Shown here: positions 50,758-55,102 of the stretch, in pieces
How positions within the stretch are numbered: the first letter of the stretch is position 1
Layout of the letters: every line of letters begins with the position of its first letter
Notes under the pieces: generated by a model
Databases searched by the model: none
What the model was told of the DNA's origin: nothing
The model's input: the letters and a program-made list of their open reading frames with translations, nothing else
Program-made: the position numbers and the translations under genes
Assembly (NCBI RefSeq): GCF_026242195.1
Contig: NZ_RKLV01000011.1
Location: 24,295-79,396 of the forward strand
From: Halorutilus salinus
GTDB lineage: Archaea > Halobacteriota > Halobacteria > Halobacteriales > Halorutilaceae
Length of the DNA stretch: 55,102 bases
Direction: 5' to 3'

Positions 50758-51270
50758 TTACGAGTCTCGTGAGTTACCCAGAAGCATCTCGCGCGCACGC
50801 CGGACGTAGCTGTTACCCTTCCAGCTCCGCGCTTCGGTCATGTCGTCGAGTGCATCGACTGCCTCCTCCTCCGATAGCGCGTCCTTGTGTACGAGAACCT
50901 CCAACAGCTTCGGCGTCGTTACTAACCTCACGTCGGTGAGGGACGCGTGAATCAGACCGATACGGTTGAACCCATCGTAGAGGAACAGGTCGACGTTTTC
51001 TCGCTTCGCGAGAGAGACGGCGGCGTTCTCTCCTTCGTCAAGAGGGAAGTCGGTGTTGAGTTCGGCGTTTCGGACGGCGTTGTCGTCGAGACGGCTTAGC
51101 ACCTCGTCGGCAGTGTTCGCCGTCTCGTCGTCGTACTCGGCTGTCTCTTCGAGTTCGTCAACGACCTCGCGCGGAACGAGTACGTCGTACTCGTCGAAGA
51201 CGGTGTCCAGAACGTCCGGTGCGGACGCGATACTCAGAAGCGCGGACATGTCGGCGATTACCCTCGACAT
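50758..51270 (-). CDS. PIN-domain toxin, intact
   Basis: A 170-residue PIN protein. Acidic residues fit the active site: D7 in VIADMSALLSIAS, E in REVVDELEE, D/E in LDEGENAAVSLAK, and D in DLFLYDGFNRIG. The C-terminus adds a helical part (ALSEEEAVDALDDMTEARSW). PIN toxins cleave RNA. The ATG is directly next to the antitoxin stop, so the pair is one operon. Unlike the other PIN gene in this window it is complete. Confidence 0.85.
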   Translation of the reverse strand: MSRVIADMSALLSIASAPDVLDTVFDEYDVLVPREVVDELEETAEYDDETANTADEVLSRLDDNAVRNAELNTDFPLDEGENAAVSLAKRENVDLFLYDGFNRIGLIHASLTDVRLVTTPKLLEVLVHKDALSEEEAVDALDDMTEARSWKGNSYVRRAREMLLGNSRDS

Positions 51271-51567
51271 CTATACGTCGGCGAGTTCTTCGGCGTCGGC
51301 TTCCAACTGTTTCTTCAGCACGCGGAAGTTCGCCGCCTCCTCATGCCCCACAAGGTCGGCGAGTTCGTCAAACGTGATTCTGTCGTCGTAGTAGGCGTCG
51401 GCTATCTCCTGTTTCACCTTGTCGTCGTGCGCGGCTTCGCGCAGGTAGTCACGCAACGCGTCTATCAGAACGTCCGTGCGGTCGGTGTCGAGTACCTCGG
51501 CGAGGGAGTCGGCGCGGTCCACGAGACTCCGCGGCGCGCGAAACTGAACGCGTTTCTTCTCAGACAT
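51271..51567 (-). CDS. RHH-type antitoxin of the PIN toxin
   Basis: A 98-residue protein with an N-terminal ribbon-helix-helix (KKRVQFRAPRSLVDRADSLA, then EVLDTDRTDVLIDALRDYLR) and a UPF0175-like C-terminal part (IADAYYDDRITFDELADLVG). It should bind the PIN toxin and its own promoter. The 5' leader, if transcribed from the TATA element at 51721-51729, is about 130 bases and begins with a possible pseudoknot. Confidence 0.82.
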   Translation of the reverse strand: MSEKKRVQFRAPRSLVDRADSLAEVLDTDRTDVLIDALRDYLREAAHDDKVKQEIADAYYDDRITFDELADLVGHEEAANFRVLKKQLEADAEELADV

Positions 51568-51647
51568 ATGTGTATATTGTGAGTGTGAGACGGTTAAAGA
51601 TTCGGGTGGTGTTCGTCCTGTACTCCCGGTTCGCAGTTACTGGCACC

Positions 51648-51698
51648 GGACAGGTCCGACGCGGTGCTCGTCAAGGGCGACCTGCCCGAATAGCACCG
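51648..51698 (-). promoter_or_regulatory. Possible pseudoknot in the antitoxin mRNA leader
   Basis: Two interleaved stems occur. GGACAGGTC (51648-51656) pairs with GACCTGCCC (51679-51687), and CGGTGCT (51662-51668) pairs with AGCACCG (51692-51698). On the minus-strand RNA the one mismatch becomes G-U, so all 9+7 pairs can form there and not on the plus strand. A start predicted from the TATA at 51721-51729 is about 51698, exactly at the 5' stem. Confidence 0.45.
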
Positions 51699-51700
51699 AC

Positions 51701-51829
51701 GTGCTTCACGGTCGACGCCCCCTATTTAACTCCAGTACGGCGTAGTTTACGGTGTCCTGCAGTGTGGTTCAAGACTGGATCTGTAACGGGACTGAGGGGT
51801 GCTTCACGGTAGAACAGGGTGCCTATTTA
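51701..51829 (-). promoter_or_regulatory. Two tandem promoter/operator modules upstream of the PIN pair
   Basis: The box GTGCTTCACGGT occurs at 51701-51712 and 51799-51810. Each is followed by CCTATTTA (51721-51728 and 51822-51829), which on the minus strand reads TAAATAGG, a TATA element. Each box therefore lies between a leftward TATA and its expected start. The rest of the gene-free stretch (51830-52046) holds a GTGTTCAG/CTGAACAC inverted repeat (51913-51920 and 51942-51949) and the promoter of the next operon (TTATATAG near 52011). Confidence 0.5.
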
Positions 51830-52046
51830 TCCGGGTCAGCCACGGGTATAGGAGTAGGTTGTAACTGGAGGAAAGACGAGAACAGAAGTAGATTTTAGGG
51901 GCTGTTTCGGTAGTGTTCAGGTTTGCGTGGAAGATGCTCATCTGAACACCGCTCCTGTGACGGCGAAAATATCTTTTTTCCTTACGTTAGATACTTTTCA
52001 TTAGCCCTGATTATATAGTGTAGCCAGAACCCACCGAAGGAAAACC

Positions 52047-52172
52047 ATGATACGAACAGCAAACAAGTACCAGGCAACTGAATTAGGGACGCTTGCTTCC
52101 TGGCAGGTATACCTCCAAGAACAACATAACCCGTCCTATAGCCACCCAACAGTAACTCAGGGGGAACGGTGA
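52047..52172 (+). CDS. 41-residue upstream ORF coupled to the CPBP gene
   Basis: Reads MIRTANKYQATELGTLASWQ, then VYLQEQHNPSYSHPTVTQGE. The TATA TTATATAG at 52011-52018 lies about 30 bases before the ATG, so this would be the first, nearly leaderless, ORF of the message. Its TGA overlaps the GTG start of the CPBP gene (GTGA). It may be a coupling leader or a small peptide that the CPBP protein processes or protects against; unproven. Confidence 0.4.
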   Translation: MIRTANKYQATELGTLASWQVYLQEQHNPSYSHPTVTQGER

Positions 52173-52978
52173 GCAGTATGGGTACCCTCAACGGGACGGC
52201 ATCAGACCGTCCGATACTGTTCTTCCTGGCTGTACTAGTCGCCTACTCAACGGCTGTCGCTACAGCTATCTATACCGTGCTTGGAGGAGTATCCCCGAGA
52301 CTGAGAGTAGCCATGTACGCGTGGGGTCCGATGGTCGGTGCGGGTGTGACAGTCTGGATGTCGGACGAAAGCCTCCGGAACTGGCTCGGTCAGCTACGTA
52401 ACCTGCGAGTAGGGGTTCGCTGGTATCTCGTTGGTGTCGGAATTATGGTCATCGGGACGGAGTTCGAAAACATCGTCGCGTTGATACTAGGCGGTGACAT
52501 GTCGGCTCCGGCGGCTCCACCGGCTACTTATCTATTCCTTTTTGGGTTCACGCTGTTTTTCGCCGGCGCTCTAGAGGAGCTAGGCTGGCGTGGCTTCTTA
52601 CAGCCCCGTCTCCAGCGACGTTTCAGTGCGCTCTCGGCGAGTATAGGTATCGGACTCCTGTGGGGTCTCTGGCACGTCCCGATGATACTCGCCGGTCTCG
52701 GGAACTTCACCAACTTCGGTGAGTATATGGTGAACATAGTCGCTGTATCGATCATCTTCGGGTGGCTGTACAACAGCACGAAAGCGGCGTTGCCGGTCGT
52801 GATGATAACACACGCCTCGCATAATATGCCCCCGGTGGCTACCGGTGACGTTCCCGCGGTGTTTGACTTTGTTTCGGGAGATACGGTACTCTATGTGTCC
52901 TGTGCGGCAATAATCGTACTGTACGCCGGAGCACAGACTCTGACACAGGACAGAACACCACCCGATATCCCAGGTTGA
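52169..52978 (+). CDS. CPBP-family intramembrane protease (CaaX protease / bacteriocin-processing type)
   Basis: A 269-residue protein with about eight membrane helices. The motifs are E136-E137 and R141 in ALEELGWRGFLQP, H169 in LWGLWHVPMIL, and a final VMITHASHNMPP. CPBP members cleave C-terminal prenyl-peptides or process and resist bacteriocins; the archaeal substrates are largely unknown. Start: GTG at 52169 overlapping the small ORF's stop, or ATG at 52178 (MGTLNGTASDRP). Confidence 0.9.
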   Translation: MSSMGTLNGTASDRPILFFLAVLVAYSTAVATAIYTVLGGVSPRLRVAMYAWGPMVGAGVTVWMSDESLRNWLGQLRNLRVGVRWYLVGVGIMVIGTEFENIVALILGGDMSAPAAPPATYLFLFGFTLFFAGALEELGWRGFLQPRLQRRFSALSASIGIGLLWGLWHVPMILAGLGNFTNFGEYMVNIVAVSIIFGWLYNSTKAALPVVMITHASHNMPPVATGDVPAVFDFVSGDTVLYVSCAAIIVLYAGAQTLTQDRTPPDIPG

Positions 52979-53111
52979 CCTGTCCCGAGATGGGAGTCCT
53001 ACAGACTGACCCATCAAGTACACTCCGTGTATAGGGTGTCATAGAATAGTTCACATAGCACCTTGTTTCATCCACTGGTTACTGAATTAGCCAGTGCGAG
53101 GATGTGTATCT

Positions 53112-53303
53112 CTATCGCCCGCGGAGGAGTGGGGGTACAAATGCATAGGCGCAGATGAGTAGTGTGATAATGAATAGAGGAAACCCTAGTCCATCTTCAT
53201 CGGCGATTATGAGTCCGGTTGTAAGGATTGACACTGCCATAGCGACGAGTGCTGTGCGGATTGAACGGAGGTGTGCACGGAGCAGGTCTTGTTCATCTGT
53301 CAT
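53112..53303 (-). CDS. Small two-helix membrane protein
   Basis: Sixty-three residues from MTDEQDLLRAHLRSIRTALV, with two membrane helices (TALVAMAVSILTTGLIIAD and FPLFIITLLICAYAFVPPL) and a basic end. The frame upstream to 53516 lacks protein character. A TTATATAC element near 53496 and GTATTG near 53345 are candidate promoters. Function unknown. Confidence 0.6.
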   Translation of the reverse strand: MTDEQDLLRAHLRSIRTALVAMAVSILTTGLIIADEDGLGFPLFIITLLICAYAFVPPLLRGR

Positions 53304-53579
53304 ACGTGTGCCAGATGTGGGTTCAATATTAGCCTTGCGAACTAATGTATTGTAGCAAATCCTACTTATCTCAGTTGTACGGAGGCGAGGGAACGAAGAA
53401 CGGGTGTGTGAACCGTTGTATGAGATCCTCTCCATATATGCAGGACTGTCCGAGAATGGGATAGTCGGCGGTTTTTCCTCGGGCGATGGCGGATAGTTAT
53501 ATACAATCAGGGACACTGAATATGTACGAAAACGGGGGAGAAGGGGAAGGGTAAGCCATCCTAGAGTCAGATCTTTCCG

Positions 53580-54944
53580 TTATCGCCTTCTGCGGGACCG
53601 AATGAGTTCGACGACGCGTTCAGGTTCCGGAACGAACGGGATAGATGACCTCGGTTCGTGGTTCTTTAGTTCGTTCTCCGGGGGACTGTCAGTGCGTTCG
53701 AAAGAAACCGTCCCCGCGTCCAGCCACAGCGGGCTTCCGAACAGACCCCTCTCTACGGACACGTCCCGCATCCTGTCGTACGGAACCGACCACTGTGGCT
53801 CCTGTAGCCGTCTGTCGTACGCCACCAGTTCGGAGTCGTAGAACCTGTACTCCACCCCACCGACACCGAGTTTCATGTGTACCACGCTTACCGCCGAGAG
53901 CGTCAACGTCAGGATCGACAGGACGCCTATCACCAGCGAGAAAAAGACGACGGAGCCGTTTAGCAGGGCGAGGGCAGAGAGGGCTAAGACGAACAGTACA
54001 CCGACCCTGAACTCTACACCTTCGGTGCTGAACCGCTTGTCGACGACACCGCCCGCGGCTATGGCGTTGACAAACCCTGCGGCGATGACAGAGGACCGTT
54101 TGGGCTCCGCGGTCTCGAAAGGTCGCCTGTCGGGGACAGACGGCGGGGAGGGGATAACGACGTCTCTCTGTCCCAACAGCCTTGACTTTACCCGTGAGAG
54201 TAAGCCGTCATTCGTACCGGCTCCGTCTTCACAGTTTCCCTCCTCGTCGGTTTCTCCGTCGACGAACCGTATGCGGGAGGCGCGCACTCCGTACCCGAGA
54301 CGGAGGAGAACCAACACGGAAGCCCAGAACATCATTCCGTTTCGTGTCGCCCCTACGCCGTTCTGTGAGAGCGCCCCCACGGTACCCTCGGATACGAGGT
54401 ACAGTATACCGGCGTAGAGCGTGAGGACTAAGAGACGTTTTCCCGGTACGACCGCGTCGCCGGGTTCGGTTTCGTGCACGCCTGAAGCTATGTGCTCTTT
54501 GAGTATCAGCCACGACTTCGCCGCCGCCGCTGCTACTCCCCCTACGAGTAAGAAAGGGGTGAAAGGATTTCTCCAGAAGTCCGAGGGAACTTGAACAGCC
54601 AAGACGTAAGCCGTTGAGATAGAAGAGACTACAATCAAGAGAACCACCCCTATGCTCTCGGGAACGTTCCGCGGGTAGAACGGTGGGAGCTTGTCTGTCA
54701 CCCTGACGGCTCCGCGTTTGTGTTTCAGGAGTCGGAGCGGGAGAAGAGCCTGAAACACGGTCTTGCTCGTCGTCTTACGTGCGAGTAGACGCTGTGCCAT
54801 CGCACGGAAGGAGAGGAACAACAGGTCTATCCAGTACAGGACGGCAACGGCTACTAACGACAGGTATCCGTAAGCGACGATAGACGCCATCGCCACCGCC
54901 TCAACACAGAGGGTCGCAAGGACGAGTCTACGGCTTCTTCCCAT
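53580..54944 (-). CDS. Multi-pass membrane protein with a PH-like C-terminal domain
   Basis: A 454-residue protein. The N-terminal half has about six membrane helices (for example SLVAVAVLYWIDLLFLSF and GVVLLIVVSSISTAYVLAV), with LYWIDLLFL resembling the YW-containing start of DUF6498 proteins. A central acidic loop (DGETDEEGNCEDGAGT) separates a second group of helices (VGVLFVLALSALALLNGSVV). The last ~110 residues resemble a bacterial PH-like domain (GVEYRFYDSELVAYDRRLQE, WSVPYDRMRDVSVERGLFG). No enzyme residues are seen. It is the last gene of the window; 54945-55102 holds only its promoter region. Confidence 0.7.
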   Translation of the reverse strand: MGRSRRLVLATLCVEAVAMASIVAYGYLSLVAVAVLYWIDLLFLSFRAMAQRLLARKTTSKTVFQALLPLRLLKHKRGAVRVTDKLPPFYPRNVPESIGVVLLIVVSSISTAYVLAVQVPSDFWRNPFTPFLLVGGVAAAAAKSWLILKEHIASGVHETEPGDAVVPGKRLLVLTLYAGILYLVSEGTVGALSQNGVGATRNGMMFWASVLVLLRLGYGVRASRIRFVDGETDEEGNCEDGAGTNDGLLSRVKSRLLGQRDVVIPSPPSVPDRRPFETAEPKRSSVIAAGFVNAIAAGGVVDKRFSTEGVEFRVGVLFVLALSALALLNGSVVFFSLVIGVLSILTLTLSAVSVVHMKLGVGGVEYRFYDSELVAYDRRLQEPQWSVPYDRMRDVSVERGLFGSPLWLDAGTVSFERTDSPPENELKNHEPRSSIPFVPEPERVVELIRSRRRR

Positions 54945-55102
54945 GTATATAACCTAAGCTGTATGCGGTTCTGTACGACGACTTCGGATCAAGGTCAAGT
55001 TCCTGTGGATAGTCTAAAAAAGGGACGTAACAGCCTACGCGGGAGCCATACGAGGAACTCAACGACCGGTGTCGCCCTTCCCCACCGGTGTGGCTCTGCG
55101 AA

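Noticed and set aside
51570..51812. An 80-codon plus-strand frame upstream of the CPBP operon
   Set aside because: Arginine-rich, with no start context. It overlaps the leftward promoter modules and the pseudoknot.
52106..52115. Palindrome AGGTATACCT
   Set aside because: Only 10 bp and inside the small ORF; short palindromes like this are expected by chance.
51982..52191. A 69-codon minus-strand frame with hydrophobic segments
   Set aside because: It opposes the CPBP operon's promoter and first ORF, has no TATA at a useful distance, and its hydrophobicity follows base composition.

Overview
The window looks like chromosome of an extremely halophilic archaeon (class Halobacteria or a close relative). 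Most proteins are strongly acidic. Promoters are archaeal TATA boxes about 25-30 bases before start codons, often with no leader. Many genes belong to families typical of haloarchaea: a bat-type HTH_10 regulator, the UbaA-type E1 enzyme, archaeal PurO, a TrmB regulator, Tat-exported lipoproteins and an HVO_A0114-type DNA-binding protein. The genus cannot be decided from the sequence alone. No rRNA or tRNA gene and no CRISPR array was seen.

Layout. 1-1.6 kb: an 83-bp tandem duplication and an IS1341-type element (small AbrB-like gene plus intact tnpB) inserted into the 3' end of a DUF3565 gene. 1.6-24 kb: mostly housekeeping and haloarchaeal core genes. These include a multi-histidine membrane protein, cupin, amidase, ferritin-like protein, DsbA-like thiol oxidoreductase, Mrr-like nuclease, DUF885 protein, YjbQ, MTA/SAH deaminase and a GHMP kinase-fold protein. 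A four-gene Yip1 / CARDB / ABC ATPase / FtsX-permease operon and a coupled hisC - adenylate-kinase-like - CDP-alcohol phosphotransferase operon follow. 24.1-26.75 kb: an AT-rich type II restriction-modification module (TdeIII-like endonuclease, HTH regulator, cytosine-5 methyltransferase). 26.8-34.4 kb: ubaA, gyrB-gyrA, purO and a metallophosphoesterase.

34.4-39.7 kb is an accessory island between the metallophosphoesterase and argG. It holds a coupled three-gene unit: an AAA+ ATPase, a 632-residue protein with a nuclease-like C-terminus, and an unrecognised third protein that appears frameshifted. Beside it lie a RelBE-type pair whose toxin has lost its core, and a second possible toxin-antitoxin unit. 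39.7-45.7 kb returns to core genes (argG, an ACT-domain protein, TrmB, an exosome-associated RNA-binding protein, Hsp20, a flavin reductase-like protein, a thiamine-binding protein). It also contains a strong candidate for an unannotated small RNA at about 43204-43284.

45.75-51.8 kb looks like an integrated element or its remnant. It has a tyrosine integrase with a C-terminal zinc ribbon, several winged-helix or small unknown genes, a PIN toxin gene gutted by deletion, an intact PIN/antitoxin pair, and several unusual repeat arrays and operator-like sequences. These include helically phased TTTTAAAA boxes, a three-fold alternating motif array, and two tandem promoter modules feeding a possible pseudoknotted leader. 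52-55 kb carries a CPBP-family membrane protease preceded by a coupled small ORF, a tiny membrane protein and a large membrane protein with a PH-like C-terminal domain.
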